In this document: positions 52,657 through 62,429 of the stretch, in pieces
How the letters are laid out: every line of letters starts with the position of its first letter
How positions within the stretch are numbered: the stretch's first letter is position 1
Origin: Spiribacter salilacus
GTDB lineage: Bacteria; Pseudomonadota; Gammaproteobacteria; Nitrococcales; Nitrococcaceae
Assembly: GCF_009649225.1 (NCBI RefSeq)
Contig: NZ_WJPP01000003.1
Span: 124,001-188,000, forward strand
Length of the DNA stretch: 64,000 bases
Reading direction: 5' to 3'
The notes under the pieces: model-generated
What the model was told of the DNA's origin: nothing
Database searches by the model: none
What the model saw: the letters and a program-made list of their open reading frames with translations, nothing else
Made by a program: the position numbers and the translations under genes

Positions 52657-54785
52657 GTCTTCATCCTTAACGGCAGCCGCACTGTGATTCGCGCGCCTGT
52701 GTCGGTGTTTCGTGCGCTAATCGTGCCATTGTGCTCCTCAATAATCTTTTTGACGATCGCAAGCCCTAACCCAGAGCCCCGCGGCTTTGTCGTGACATAG
52801 GGCTCAAAGAGCTGCTCAATCACCGCCTCATCCAGCCCAGGGCCATTGTCTTGAACATGCAGCTCAAGCATGTCTGCGTAGCGTCCCTCACCATTTCGGG
52901 TGCGTAACTCGATCTGGCAATCAGGCTGTCCTTGCGTGGCTTCTAATGCATTTTGCAATAAATTGTTCAGCAACTGCCGCAGGCGACCAGGGTCTGCCTC
53001 GAGCGACGTCAAATCATCAGCAAGCTCTAAAGTAAATTTAGGCTGCCCCGATTGACCGCGATACAGCTCCACTCCCTCGCGAATCAACGCATTCAGATCT
53101 ACAGATTGTAAATGCAAAGCTGGCGGACGGGCATAGTCAGAAAACGCCTGCACCATTTCTTTCATCGCCTCAACCTGATGAATAATGGTGTCGGTAGAGC
53201 GTTTCAGTAAGTCGGCCTGACTGCCATCCAGCGCGGCGCCAATCTTATGCTGGAGCCGCTCAGCCGATAACTGAATGGGCGTTAGGGGGTTACGAATCTC
53301 ATGGGCCAAGCGCCGTGCAACCTCGCCCCATGCCGCATCTCGCTGGGCCTGAATAAGCGTTGTCACATCATCAAACACAATGACATCGCCATCGCCGGCC
53401 GGGCCGCTCGGCAGCGCTGCCCCACTGCAAATTAAGGTACGCCGCCCCTCCGCCGTGTCTAATGTGACCTCTTCACGCCATTCGCTTGCGCCAGACTGTA
53501 GCTGCCGTGAAACGAGCGCCGCAAAGGGCTCAATATCGGGGTATTGAGCCGCAAGGCTGGTTAACGGACTGCCAACACCCTGATCCAAAGGCACTGAAAG
53601 AATGCCGCTTGCCGCCTCATTAAAGGTACGCAGACTGCCATCCGGTGCAAGCGCTAGCACCCCTGAAGATAGCCGGCCCAGCACCGTTTCTAGGTAAGTT
53701 CGTTGCGCCTCAACAAGCTCTTGACTACGTTCAGCGGCATTTCTCACCTCCGCAACACGTCGGCTCATGTCGTTAAAGGAGCGCACCAAAAACCCCAGCT
53801 CATCGTTTCCGCCCGGGGGTAGCTGTGTTCCATACTCACCGGCTGCCATTGCTTCGGTGCCTTTGGCCAAGCGACTGACGGGTGCAACTAGGCGCCGCGC
53901 TAAATAAAACGCCGACCAAACCGCAAATAAAAGTGATAACAACAGCACCAACGATAGGGTTAGCGTAAAGCTGTCTTTTAACGGGCCTCTTAAATAGGAA
54001 AGGGCGCGATACTCGGTGAAGGCCGCTTCCACCTCGGTTGCCAACGCATCTACCCGTGGCGACACCGGAAAAAGCCCCTGCAGAACCCGCGCGCTCTGTG
54101 GGCTTGCCGGCGTAGGCACAACCACCAACGCGCGAATATGCAGCCCCGCGTTTTCGATAGGATCAAGGGCCACATAGGGTCTGCCCTGTCGTAGCTGAAG
54201 TAAAATGCTCTCTTCGGGGCGATGCGGCAGGATATCTTCGGTATCCACACTGCTTGCCGCAATGATACGACCGTTACCGCCTAAAAGCGTGAGCTCGGAG
54301 GCGGCCGTACGCGCGCGCAAATCACCCAGCGTCAGCGGGATCATTTCATCTTCACTGTCAACCAAAACCTCGGCCGCGTCTTGCAAGCGGCGCAACATAT
54401 CCTGCATCCGCTGATCGAGCGATGCCTGCGATAACTCCAGCGCGCCATCGAGAGCATTTTCAACTCGCACATCAAACCAACTATCGACGCCGCGCTGAAG
54501 AAATTGCATCGAAAACCCATACACCACCAATCCGGGCAAAACGGCCATCACCACAAACAGCCCCATCAGCCGGGCGGTTAAGCGGCTGCCCGCTTGATTG
54601 GCACGGAGTGAGCGCAGCAATCGCCACAAATTGTGGATGATTAAGCCACACAAAATGACCAATACAACGCCATTGAGCAGCAACAACCAAAGATACAAAC
54701 TGCCAAAGCGCGTTGTATTTTCAGTGGCGGCTGTTAACAGATAAAGCGAGGCGATTAATAAAACGCTAAGCAAAATGCGAATCAT
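52653..54785 (-). CDS. ntrY: NtrY-type membrane sensor histidine kinase
   Basis: A 710-residue kinase. N-terminal transmembrane helices (about 1-90) enclose a periplasmic/cytoplasmic region, a further helix near 270 precedes HAMP (about 290-345), then PAS (about 365-470), HisKA with RRLAHEIRNPLTPIQLSAERL, and HATPase with LRQLLNNLLQNALEATQ, VQDNGPGLD and KPRGSGLGLAIVKKI. It phosphorylates NtrX. NtrYX systems sense nitrogen or redox state in other proteobacteria. Four-base overlaps link it to the DUF4390 gene and to ntrX. Confidence 0.93.
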   Translation of the reverse strand: MIRILLSVLLIASLYLLTAATENTTRFGSLYLWLLLLNGVVLVILCGLIIHNLWRLLRSLRANQAGSRLTARLMGLFVVMAVLPGLVVYGFSMQFLQRGVDSWFDVRVENALDGALELSQASLDQRMQDMLRRLQDAAEVLVDSEDEMIPLTLGDLRARTAASELTLLGGNGRIIAASSVDTEDILPHRPEESILLQLRQGRPYVALDPIENAGLHIRALVVVPTPASPQSARVLQGLFPVSPRVDALATEVEAAFTEYRALSYLRGPLKDSFTLTLSLVLLLSLLFAVWSAFYLARRLVAPVSRLAKGTEAMAAGEYGTQLPPGGNDELGFLVRSFNDMSRRVAEVRNAAERSQELVEAQRTYLETVLGRLSSGVLALAPDGSLRTFNEAASGILSVPLDQGVGSPLTSLAAQYPDIEPFAALVSRQLQSGASEWREEVTLDTAEGRRTLICSGAALPSGPAGDGDVIVFDDVTTLIQAQRDAAWGEVARRLAHEIRNPLTPIQLSAERLQHKIGAALDGSQADLLKRSTDTIIHQVEAMKEMVQAFSDYARPPALHLQSVDLNALIREGVELYRGQSGQPKFTLELADDLTSLEADPGRLRQLLNNLLQNALEATQGQPDCQIELRTRNGEGRYADMLELHVQDNGPGLDEAVIEQLFEPYVTTKPRGSGLGLAIVKKIIEEHNGTISARNTDTGARITVRLPLRMKT

Positions 54786-55378
54786 GGCTGCACTTCCTTA
54801 ACCAGCGGGCCGCCACGTAGCTGCCAGTCTGCATCGAGCCAGGCGGCCATACGCAGCACCCTTGGCAGCGCATCACGCACTAACTTTGTAGTTAGGCGAA
54901 GCTGAATGGGGCCGAGTGCCTGTACGGCAGACTCCCGCATTACCGGCCAGCCCTCAATACGTCCTAATGCACTGAGTAATGCCTGTCGATCTCTAAAGCT
55001 TCGGCTTGCACCGGTCTCTAGGCGCGTTAGCACGTAGCGACGACTCAGCGCATGAAATTGAATGCGATAATGCCGCTGTTGGGTAACCACCGCAGCATTG
55101 AACCACCACTTGCGCTTTCGCTGTACTTGCAATGTCTGCTGAATCTCTAAGGGCAAACCATTGGTCAAAGCCTGATCTGCCTTCTCACTAAGCCGATAGG
55201 TCAGTTGAGCATCCATTGACAATAACTCGGCCTCAAAGCGCGGCACGATGTTATCAACCCGAAAATCACCCGAGGATAGGGCAGTGCCAGCCAACGCCCA
55301 GACCACGCAGCCCAGCATGAATCGCTGCAGCACAGCCCAGCGATTAATCTTTGCGCAGGCAAGCGTAGTAAAAGCCAT
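54782..55378 (-). CDS. DUF4390 protein, secreted or membrane-anchored, unknown function
   Basis: A 198-residue protein with an N-terminal hydrophobic signal (RFMLGCVVWALAGTALSSG) and a beta-rich body typical of DUF4390 (FRVDNIVPRFEAELLSMDAQLTYRLSEKADQALTNGLPL, then WWFNAAVVTQQRHYRIQFHALSRRYVLT, in pieces). The family is found between rsmB and ntrY in many gammaproteobacteria, as here. The ATG at 55378 has GGAGAGGG upstream and overlaps the rsmB 3' end by 35 bases. The function is unknown; co-location with ntrY suggests a role in its sensing. Confidence 0.85.
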   Translation of the reverse strand: MAFTTLACAKINRWAVLQRFMLGCVVWALAGTALSSGDFRVDNIVPRFEAELLSMDAQLTYRLSEKADQALTNGLPLEIQQTLQVQRKRKWWFNAAVVTQQRHYRIQFHALSRRYVLTRLETGASRSFRDRQALLSALGRIEGWPVMRESAVQALGPIQLRLTTKLVRDALPRVLRMAAWLDADWQLRGGPLVKEVQP

Positions 55379-56645
55379 CACAGTTGCCCTCTCCAGGAAG
55401 GATCTGCCAGCCGTACCGCAGAGCGCGTCCAAACGGTAGCGCAAGCGGTTGGATCGTTACATCATCCTGATCCTGCACGAAATCAGCAATAACCGCCTCA
55501 TTTTCCTGTTTTAAAATTGAGCAGGTGCAATAAACTAACTGCCCACCCGGTGCCAATAGGGGCCATAGCTGAGCGAGCAAACGGCGCTGACCGGCCGCTA
55601 GCTGGGCAGGGTCCGTAGAGCGTCTTAGCCATTTAATATCGGGGTGCCGACGAATGACGCCGGTGCCCGAGCAGGGCGCATCAAGCAAAATTCGCTCAAA
55701 CGGTTTGCCATCCCACCAGGTTTGCGGGTTGCCGGCATCCGCACTAATGAGCTGCGCGGACAACCCCAAACGGCTCAATGTTTCGTCGACACGCGCTAAA
55801 CGATCTGCATCGCTATCTAAAGCCACCATCTCAACGTCGGCAAGCTCTAGACAATGCGCGGTTTTACCCCCGGGCGCCGCGCAAGCATCAAGCACCCGCT
55901 GCCCAGGTTCAAGTGCCAACAAGGGTGCGGCTAATTGTGCAGCGCCGTCCTGCACCGAAAAACACCCTTCTGCAAAGCCGGGCAAGCGTGCCGGCGCAAC
56001 CGGTACCTCTAACGCCAGCGCCGCCGGTAAGTCTGCTACCGGCTCTGAGGTAACCTCAATTTCGGCTAAGCGAGCCTGCAGCTCAGCGGTTGTGCTGCGC
56101 TTGAGGTTTGTTCGCAGCAACATGGGTGCGCGCGCATTTTGTGCCGCCAGCACGGCTGAGCATGCTTCTGGCCAATCCAACTGAATCTGCGCATAAAGCC
56201 AATCGGGCAGAGAATACTCAATGGCGGGAGACTCAATCCCCAGCTCAGATACAACCCCTTCACGCTGAAACCGGCGTAATGTTGCATTAACCACCTTTGC
56301 CGCCCAGCGTTTGCCCAAAGGACGGGTAACCGCCACGGTTTCACCAACCGCCGCATGCGGCGGCATCGACAAACATGCCAGCTGATAAATGCCCAGCTCA
56401 ATCAATAAACTAACGTCTTGATCGCGATTGCGTAATGGGCGCTCGAGTAATGCCGCCACCTGCGCTTGGAGCCACCGATGATGACGTAGTACGCCAAAGG
56501 CCAGCGCACGACAAAAACGCCGATCCCGTTCGTCGGTCAAGCGCGCATCCGCAGCGCTTAACAAGACATCCAATGAGCGGCCGTTTTTGATAACCCCCAC
56601 TACCGCGGCAAGGGCCTCATGGCGTGGCTCAACCAAGTTGCTCAC
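55344..56645 (-). CDS. rsmB: 16S rRNA (cytosine-967-C5) methyltransferase RsmB
   Basis: A 433-residue enzyme with an N-terminal NusB-like domain (about 1-140) and a SAM-dependent RNA methyltransferase domain. It shows motif I VLDACAAPGGKTAHCLE, LDAPCSGTGVIRRHPDIKW with the catalytic-loop Cys, and YCTCSILKQENE with the nucleophilic Cys. GTG start at 56645 inside the 3' end of fmt (17-base overlap). Confidence 0.96.
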   Translation of the reverse strand: MSNLVEPRHEALAAVVGVIKNGRSLDVLLSAADARLTDERDRRFCRALAFGVLRHHRWLQAQVAALLERPLRNRDQDVSLLIELGIYQLACLSMPPHAAVGETVAVTRPLGKRWAAKVVNATLRRFQREGVVSELGIESPAIEYSLPDWLYAQIQLDWPEACSAVLAAQNARAPMLLRTNLKRSTTAELQARLAEIEVTSEPVADLPAALALEVPVAPARLPGFAEGCFSVQDGAAQLAAPLLALEPGQRVLDACAAPGGKTAHCLELADVEMVALDSDADRLARVDETLSRLGLSAQLISADAGNPQTWWDGKPFERILLDAPCSGTGVIRRHPDIKWLRRSTDPAQLAAGQRRLLAQLWPLLAPGGQLVYCTCSILKQENEAVIADFVQDQDDVTIQPLALPFGRALRYGWQILPGEGNCDGFYYACLRKD

Positions 56646-57594
56646 CCACGCTAATCGCTTGGCCTTGCAAAAACTGGCTAACCGGCTGCGCGCGCCGTCC
56701 CGGCAGCTGTATTTGCGTCAATCTCAGCAGTCCATCACCCGTGGCCACATCAATCCCATCACGGCCAACGGCAACCACCTGCCCAGGGGTACTGGTGATA
56801 GGGCCTGACCCACTTACGACCTCCGCATGCCAAACCCGCAGGGTGGTTTGTGACCACTGGCAGCGGGCCACGGGCCATGGATTAAAGGCCCGCACCTGCC
56901 AAGCCAGTGCCTGTGCCGATTTAGACCAGTCAATCCATGCCTGAGCGGTGGTCAGCTTACGCGCATATTCCACCCCTTGATCTGACTGGGGTACAGCCAC
57001 TAACTGCCCGGCAGCCCAGGCATCTAGATCTCGCTGTAATAACTCCGCGGCCAGCACGGCTAATCGGTCATGCACGCTGCCGCCGGTATCGGTATCGCTA
57101 ATCGGTGTTGTTATTTGCGAGACGACTGGCCCTTCATCAAGGCCCGCCGTCATCTCCATCAAACACACCCCGGTCTGCGAATCGCCTGCTTCAATTGCAC
57201 GCTGAATGGGTGCTGCGCCACGCCAACGGGGTAGCAAAGAGGCGTGCAAATTAAGACACCCACGCTGGGGTATCGATAAAACAGAGGCCGGCAATAACAA
57301 GCCATAAGCTGCCACCACCATTACATCGGGCGCTAATGCTTGAAGGCGCGCTTGTGCCTCGGCCGTGCTGAGCTTTTCGGGCTGCTCAATCGGCAGCCCC
57401 GCTTCTAGTGCAAGCTGCTTTACCGGTGATGCGGTGAGCTGCCGACCCCTGCCTGCAGGTCGATCGGGCTGTGTATAAACAGCCACCACGGTATGCGCAG
57501 AGTCAATGAGTACCTGCAGGGCCGGCACGGCAAACTCAGGCGTGCCCGCGTAAACAATACGAAGCGGTGTTGTTTGCGACTTAATTGGGCTCAC
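56629..57594 (-). CDS. fmt: methionyl-tRNA formyltransferase
   Basis: A 321-residue enzyme formylating initiator Met-tRNA. It has the N-terminal RIVYAGTPEFAVPALQ, the catalytic LNLHASLLPRWRGAAPIQRAI with conserved Asn-His, and a C-terminal OB-fold domain. GTG start at 57594 overlapping def by 14 bases. Works with def upstream in the same operon. Confidence 0.97.
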   Translation of the reverse strand: MSPIKSQTTPLRIVYAGTPEFAVPALQVLIDSAHTVVAVYTQPDRPAGRGRQLTASPVKQLALEAGLPIEQPEKLSTAEAQARLQALAPDVMVVAAYGLLLPASVLSIPQRGCLNLHASLLPRWRGAAPIQRAIEAGDSQTGVCLMEMTAGLDEGPVVSQITTPISDTDTGGSVHDRLAVLAAELLQRDLDAWAAGQLVAVPQSDQGVEYARKLTTAQAWIDWSKSAQALAWQVRAFNPWPVARCQWSQTTLRVWHAEVVSGSGPITSTPGQVVAVGRDGIDVATGDGLLRLTQIQLPGRRAQPVSQFLQGQAISVGEQLG

Positions 57595-58096
57595 CGCGTG
57601 CGCGCGCTGCTTTCTCGTAGCGCCGTTTGAGCCGATTACGCTTAAGGGCCGAGAGCGTATCGATAAACAATCGGCCCTCTAGATGATCGACTTCATGCTG
57701 AATGCAGCGAGCCAGCAGCCCATCTGCCTCAATGCGGTAAGGCTGCCCGTGCCGATCTTGAGCGCTCACAACTACGGTGGTGGGGCGCTCTACCTCATCG
57801 GTATAGCCCACAATGGACAAACAACCTTCTTCGGCCACATCGCAGGTCTGACCTGATTCAACAATTTCAGGGTTAATAAGCACCTGCGGTGCATCACCCT
57901 CTTCACTCACATCAATAACCACCACCTGCCGATGCACATCAATTTGCGTGGCGGCCAAACCGATGCCCGGTGCGTCGTACATCGTCTCAAACATATCGTC
58001 GATTAATGTTTGTAGAGCCTGATCAAACACCTCTACCCGCTTGGCGCATGTACGCAGCCGTAGGTCGGGATATTGCAGTATTTCTCGTTTCGCCAT
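57581..58096 (-). CDS. def: peptide deformylase
   Basis: A 171-residue metalloenzyme removing formyl groups from nascent peptides. All three motifs are present: GIGLAATQI, EEGCLSI with the metal Cys, and CIQHEVDHLEG with the HExxH-type metal ligands. Start ATG 58096; a longer frame to 58162 crosses the divergent promoter. Head of the def-fmt-rsmB-DUF4390-ntrY-ntrX-trkA-trkH cluster, divergent from the dprA cluster. Confidence 0.97.
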   Translation of the reverse strand: MAKREILQYPDLRLRTCAKRVEVFDQALQTLIDDMFETMYDAPGIGLAATQIDVHRQVVVIDVSEEGDAPQVLINPEIVESGQTCDVAEEGCLSIVGYTDEVERPTTVVVSAQDRHGQPYRIEADGLLARCIQHEVDHLEGRLFIDTLSALKRNRLKRRYEKAARARGEPN

Positions 58097-58156
58097 CGCT
58101 ATTCCGTCGCAGTATTCGACTTCACAGTATATCAACGACCACACAAGGATAGTGCA

Positions 58157-58513
58157 ATGCAAACACGTCTTTTATTAGGATGGCTTTTTAGCCTGTTGCT
58201 GACCCTACCGGTTACCGTAGCTGCAGAGCCAGACACCCTGCCCAAGGTGATTGGGGGTGAGGCACAGCGCCAACTACACGCTGCCGGTGACATTATTTAT
58301 GTGCAAGGCATTGCTGAGCCACTGCATGCCCGCTTTTGGCTGATTCGCAATGACGCCCCGATACAAGCGCAGCATGCAGATGCTTTAGAGGTGACTGCAC
58401 TTGGCATGGCTCGATTAGTGGCCCATGGCAAACCCGCCACGCTGATCATTGAAAAAGCCCGACAAGAAGTGCGCACGGGCGATCGACTAATCCCCATGCC
58501 GGAGGCGCAATAA
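58157..58513 (+). CDS. small secreted protein, probably the C-terminal part of a LysM-family protein lineage
   Basis: A 118-residue protein with a signal peptide (about 1-22, ending TVAAEP). In many gammaproteobacteria the gene between def (divergent) and dprA encodes a ~340-residue LysM peptidoglycan-binding protein whose last third resembles this sequence (VTALGMARLVAHGKPATLIIEKARQEV and RTGDRLIP). Here no LysM repeat is present. It appears to be a shortened relative with its own signal peptide, or a separate small family. The ATG at 58157 has AAGGA upstream, and its stop shares one base with the dprA start. Confidence 0.7.
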   Translation: MQTRLLLGWLFSLLLTLPVTVAAEPDTLPKVIGGEAQRQLHAAGDIIYVQGIAEPLHARFWLIRNDAPIQAQHADALEVTALGMARLVAHGKPATLIIEKARQEVRTGDRLIPMPEAQ

Positions 58514-59586
58514 TGGACGACGCCACTCTCAAAGCCTGGTTAACCGTAGCGCGCATGCCGCACACTGGACCGCGCCGCTTTGCTGATATTTTGAAGCATT
58601 TTGACTCGCCTTTAGCTTATTTGGAAACACAAAAGCGCCCCAGCAAAGCCGTTGAAATTGGCGTTGAAAACGACCTCCGCTGGGCAGAGGGAGAAAACTG
58701 CCATCTCATTACTCGTGCCCACAAAACCTATCCGACAGCACTTACAGATATTGCAGACCCGCCACCGCGGTTATTTGTGCAAGGTAACCCTAAGGCGCTA
58801 AACCAACCACAAGTGGCCATCGTGGGCGCACGCAACGCAACGAATAACGGCAAAGACCGAGCCTTTGAAATGGCGGCTATGCTGGCGACTGGGGGGCTAA
58901 CGATCACGAGCGGGCTGGCTACCGGGATTGATGCGCACGCGCACAGAGGCGCTTTGGCCGTTCAAGGTCAAACGATTGCCGTGATGGCGACAGGGCCAGA
59001 GCGGTTGTATCCACAAGAGAACCAATATTTGGCCGATTTGATTCAGCAATCCGGTGCGCTGGTCACTGAAATGCCGGTGGGTACCCTCGTCACCCGGGGG
59101 CTTTTTCCGCGCCGAAATCGATTAATCAGCGGTTTGAGTTTAGGCACTTTGGTTGTTGAGGCCGGTGCTAAAAGTGGCGCGCTGGGCACCGCACAACAAG
59201 CCCTCGAACAAAATCGTGAGGTAATGGCTATTCCGGGCTCGGTACAAAGCCCAGTGGCCCGTGGCTGCCACTCCCTCATTCGTACCGGTGCGAGTTTAAT
59301 AGAAACCGCCCACGATGTTTTCTCCACCTTAAAATTAGATGGAAACGTTATTGAACCCGTTGATGTGATACAAACTAGCCAAGCCAGCCCCGAGCTTGAT
59401 GCGGAGCAGCAACGCGTAATGGATGCGCTTGGGTACGAAGCAGTGAGCTTTGATGTGCTTGTTAAACGGCTTGGATTGACGCCCGATAGGCTTTCCTCCA
59501 TGCTCCTTAACCTAGAGCTGCTCGGGCTGTTAATCCCAACAGACGGCGGCCGATATGAGAGAAGCAATCAACGGACGGGCGGATGA
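58513..59586 (+). CDS. dprA: DNA-processing protein DprA
   Basis: A 357-residue protein that loads RecA onto incoming single-stranded DNA during natural transformation. N-terminal SAM-like helices (about 1-60), then the Rossmann-fold core (about 95-285) with VGARNATNNGKDRA, TSGLATGIDAHAHRGAL and LFPRRNRLISGLS, and a C-terminal winged helix (about 295-350, EQQRVMDALGYEAVSFDVLVKRLGL in part). Presence of dprA suggests, but does not show, competence. Translationally coupled to genes on both sides. Confidence 0.95.
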   Translation: MDDATLKAWLTVARMPHTGPRRFADILKHFDSPLAYLETQKRPSKAVEIGVENDLRWAEGENCHLITRAHKTYPTALTDIADPPPRLFVQGNPKALNQPQVAIVGARNATNNGKDRAFEMAAMLATGGLTITSGLATGIDAHAHRGALAVQGQTIAVMATGPERLYPQENQYLADLIQQSGALVTEMPVGTLVTRGLFPRRNRLISGLSLGTLVVEAGAKSGALGTAQQALEQNREVMAIPGSVQSPVARGCHSLIRTGASLIETAHDVFSTLKLDGNVIEPVDVIQTSQASPELDAEQQRVMDALGYEAVSFDVLVKRLGLTPDRLSSMLLNLELLGLLIPTDGGRYERSNQRTGG

Positions 59587-60056
59587 AAGAAAACGTCTTT
59601 GACATCCTGATGTACCTCTTCGAGCATTACTTTAACGACGCCGTCGAGGTCGATCCTGACCGCGATGAACTTGAAGGTGAGCTGCTTGAAGCCGGATTTT
59701 CACGATCAGAGATTCACAAAGCACTCAACTGGATTGACGCACTCGCGGAAAACCGCGAATTGCCATCCAGTGGAAACCCTTGGCCCTCTTTAAGGGTCTA
59801 TAACCCCGTCGAGTCGCGCCGGCTTGATACGGAATGTCGGGGGTTTTTACTCTATCTAGAGCAAGCCGGCATTCTCAGCCCGGCCAATCGGGAAGTCGTC
59901 ATCGAGCGGTTAATGGCATTAGGAGACCCCGCGGTTGATTTGGAAAAACTCAAATGGGTGGTTTTAATGGTCCTCTTTAGTCGGCCGGGTGAAGAAGAAG
60001 CCTGCGCCTGGATGGAGAGTCTTCTTTTTGACGGCCCTCGCCCCTTGGCACACTAG
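59583..60056 (+). CDS. smg: Smg protein (DUF494)
   Basis: A 157-residue acidic helical protein of the Smg/DUF494 family (MKENVFDILMYLFEHYF, FSRSEIHKALNWID, RLDTECRGFLLYLEQAGIL, PVDLEKLKWVVLMVLF-like end). Function unknown; in gammaproteobacteria it sits between dprA and topA, as here. Overlaps dprA by four bases. Confidence 0.94.
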   Translation: MKENVFDILMYLFEHYFNDAVEVDPDRDELEGELLEAGFSRSEIHKALNWIDALAENRELPSSGNPWPSLRVYNPVESRRLDTECRGFLLYLEQAGILSPANREVVIERLMALGDPAVDLEKLKWVVLMVLFSRPGEEEACAWMESLLFDGPRPLAH

Positions 60057-60065
60057 AAAAGTTAC

Positions 60066-62429
60066 ATGAGCACTCATCTTGTTATTGTCGAATCGCCGGC
60101 CAAGGCGCGCACGATCAACAAATATCTTGGCAGCGACTTTGAAGTTCTTGCCTCTTATGGCCACGTTCGTGACTTGGTCTCCAAAGATGGCGCCGTTGAT
60201 ACCGAACATGATTTTGCGATGCGCTACGAGCCCGTCGAGCGCAACCAAAAACACATGGATGCCATTGCAAAGGCAGCCCGCAAAAGCGACGCCATTTATC
60301 TGGCTACTGACCCCGATCGCGAAGGTGAGGCAATCTCTTGGCATCTTCATGAGCTGTTAAAAGAGCGTAATGTTATTGGCGACAAACCCGTTCACCGGGT
60401 GGTCTTTCACGAGGTAACACAAGGGGCGATACGCGATGCGATCGACCACCCGCGCGGGCTTTCAACCGATTTGGTCAACGCTCAGCAAGCCCGCCGTGCA
60501 CTCGATTATTTGGTCGGCTTTAACCTCTCGCCGCTGTTATGGAGAAAGATCACCAGTGGTCTATCTGCCGGGCGCGTTCAATCGCCTGCGCTGCGGATGA
60601 TTGTTGAGCGTGAGCAGGAAATTGAAGCGTTCATTCCGCGGGAATACTGGAGCATCGAAGCAGACCTAGCGCACAAAGACCAAGCCTTTGTGGGGCGTTT
60701 GCACCAGCTCGACGGCAATAAAGTTGAGCAGTTCTCAGTCACAGACGAAACAAACGCAATGGATGTGACGGGCCGAATTCTTGAAGCCGCCGGCGCGGGG
60801 GCTGATGGCGCGGCACTGCCTGGCACGCTTTTAGTGACCCGCGTTGAGAAAAAACAACGCCGCCGTAACCCAGCAGCACCCTTTATTACCTCAACCTTGC
60901 AGCAAGAGGCCTCACGCAAGCTGCGTTTTTCTGCTCAGCAAACAATGCGAATTGCCCAGCAGCTGTACGAGGGCGTAGATACCGGCAACGGCGCTATTGG
61001 TCTAATCACCTACATGCGGACCGATTCGGTCAATCTGTCTCAAGAGGCAATTGCCGGGCTACGCGGGCTAATCGAAAAGCGCTTTGGCCCCGAAAAATTA
61101 CCCGCCAAGGCGCATGAATACCGCACACGGGCCAAAAACGCCCAAGAAGCGCATGAGGGCATTCGGCCAACCGACCCCGAGCGCACGCCAGAAAGCCTCA
61201 AAGGCTATTTAAGTGAAGATCAGTACCGTTTATACGATCTAATTTGGAAGCGTACGGTGGCCTGCCAGATGATTCACGCCACCATCGACACCGTATCCGT
61301 CGATCTAAAAGCAGGGGATTTGGCTTTATTTCGAGCAACAGGCTCGGTGATTCGAGATCCTGGCTTTATGGCGGTCTATCAGGAAGGCCAAGATGATAAC
61401 GCCGCAGATTCTCAAGATCGGCTGCTGCCGCCACTCGCTGAGGGTGAGACCGTCTCGCTTACAGCGCTAAGGCCAGAGCAACATTTTACTGAGCCGCCGC
61501 CGCGATTTTCTGAGGCAACACTGGTTAAAGCGCTTGAGGAATATGGCATTGGCAGGCCATCTACCTATGCGTCGATCATCTCAACCCTGCAGCAACGGAA
61601 CTATGTCACGCTTGAGGCCCGTCGCTTTCATCCCACCGATACTGGGCGAGTGGTCAATAAATTTCTAACCGAGCATTTTGAGCGGTATGTCGACTACGAC
61701 TTTACCGCTGAGCTAGAAGACCGACTTGATGCCGTGGCGCGCGGTGAGCGTGAATGGATACCGCTATTAGAAGCGTTTTGGAAGCCTTTTCATCAGCAAG
61801 TTGAAGACACCCAGCAGGTTTCGCGTAGCGATGTCATGAAAGCTCGTGAGCTAGGCACGGACCCGAAATCGGGGCGACCCGTGTCAGCACGCCTAGGCCG
61901 CTACGGGCCGTTTATTCAGATCGGCACGCGGGACGATGAAGAAAAGCCCAAATTTGCCAGCCTGCGGCCAGGGCAGAGTATCGAAACCATTAAGCTAGAT
62001 GATGCGCTCGCGCTGTTTGCGTTGCCGCGAGACATGGGTGAAACCCCCGATGGACTGCCCATGAGCGTAAACATTGGCCGGTTTGGCCCGTATGTTCGCT
62101 TTGGTGATCAATTCGCATCGCTCAAAAAAGACGATGACCCTTACACGATTGATCGTGAAACCGCACTCGAGCGGGTTGAAGAGAAAAAGATCAACGAAGC
62201 CAAGCGCACGATTCAAACGTTTGATGATGGCGCTATTAAAGTGATGCGCGGCCGGTTTGGCCCCTACATTACCGATGGGCGCAAGCGTGCCAAAATTCCA
62301 AAAGATGAAGAAGCAGAAACGCTGACAGCCCCTCGTTGTCGTGAATTAATTGCTGAGGCACCCGAGCCAAAGGGTAAGGCAAAAAAAACCAAAGCAAAAC
62401 CCAAGGCTCGTAAAACCACCAAGTCATGA
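60066..62429 (+). CDS. topA: DNA topoisomerase I, without zinc-finger C-terminus
   Basis: A 787-residue type IA topoisomerase relaxing negative supercoils. TOPRIM domain (1-150) with LVIVESPAKARTINKYLG and ATDPDREGEAISWHL. Catalytic Y316 in GLITYMRTDS; core motifs SAGRVQSPALRMIVERE and GIGRPSTYASIISTLQQRNYV. Instead of the tetracysteine zinc ribbons of E. coli TopA (865 residues), the C-terminus has tandem GRYGPFIQIG / GRFGPYVRFG / GRFGPYITDG repeats (about 610-760) and a Lys-rich tail. No CxxC pair is seen. Overlaps tsaC by four bases. Confidence 0.96.
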   Translation: MSTHLVIVESPAKARTINKYLGSDFEVLASYGHVRDLVSKDGAVDTEHDFAMRYEPVERNQKHMDAIAKAARKSDAIYLATDPDREGEAISWHLHELLKERNVIGDKPVHRVVFHEVTQGAIRDAIDHPRGLSTDLVNAQQARRALDYLVGFNLSPLLWRKITSGLSAGRVQSPALRMIVEREQEIEAFIPREYWSIEADLAHKDQAFVGRLHQLDGNKVEQFSVTDETNAMDVTGRILEAAGAGADGAALPGTLLVTRVEKKQRRRNPAAPFITSTLQQEASRKLRFSAQQTMRIAQQLYEGVDTGNGAIGLITYMRTDSVNLSQEAIAGLRGLIEKRFGPEKLPAKAHEYRTRAKNAQEAHEGIRPTDPERTPESLKGYLSEDQYRLYDLIWKRTVACQMIHATIDTVSVDLKAGDLALFRATGSVIRDPGFMAVYQEGQDDNAADSQDRLLPPLAEGETVSLTALRPEQHFTEPPPRFSEATLVKALEEYGIGRPSTYASIISTLQQRNYVTLEARRFHPTDTGRVVNKFLTEHFERYVDYDFTAELEDRLDAVARGEREWIPLLEAFWKPFHQQVEDTQQVSRSDVMKARELGTDPKSGRPVSARLGRYGPFIQIGTRDDEEKPKFASLRPGQSIETIKLDDALALFALPRDMGETPDGLPMSVNIGRFGPYVRFGDQFASLKKDDDPYTIDRETALERVEEKKINEAKRTIQTFDDGAIKVMRGRFGPYITDGRKRAKIPKDEEAETLTAPRCRELIAEAPEPKGKAKKTKAKPKARKTTKS

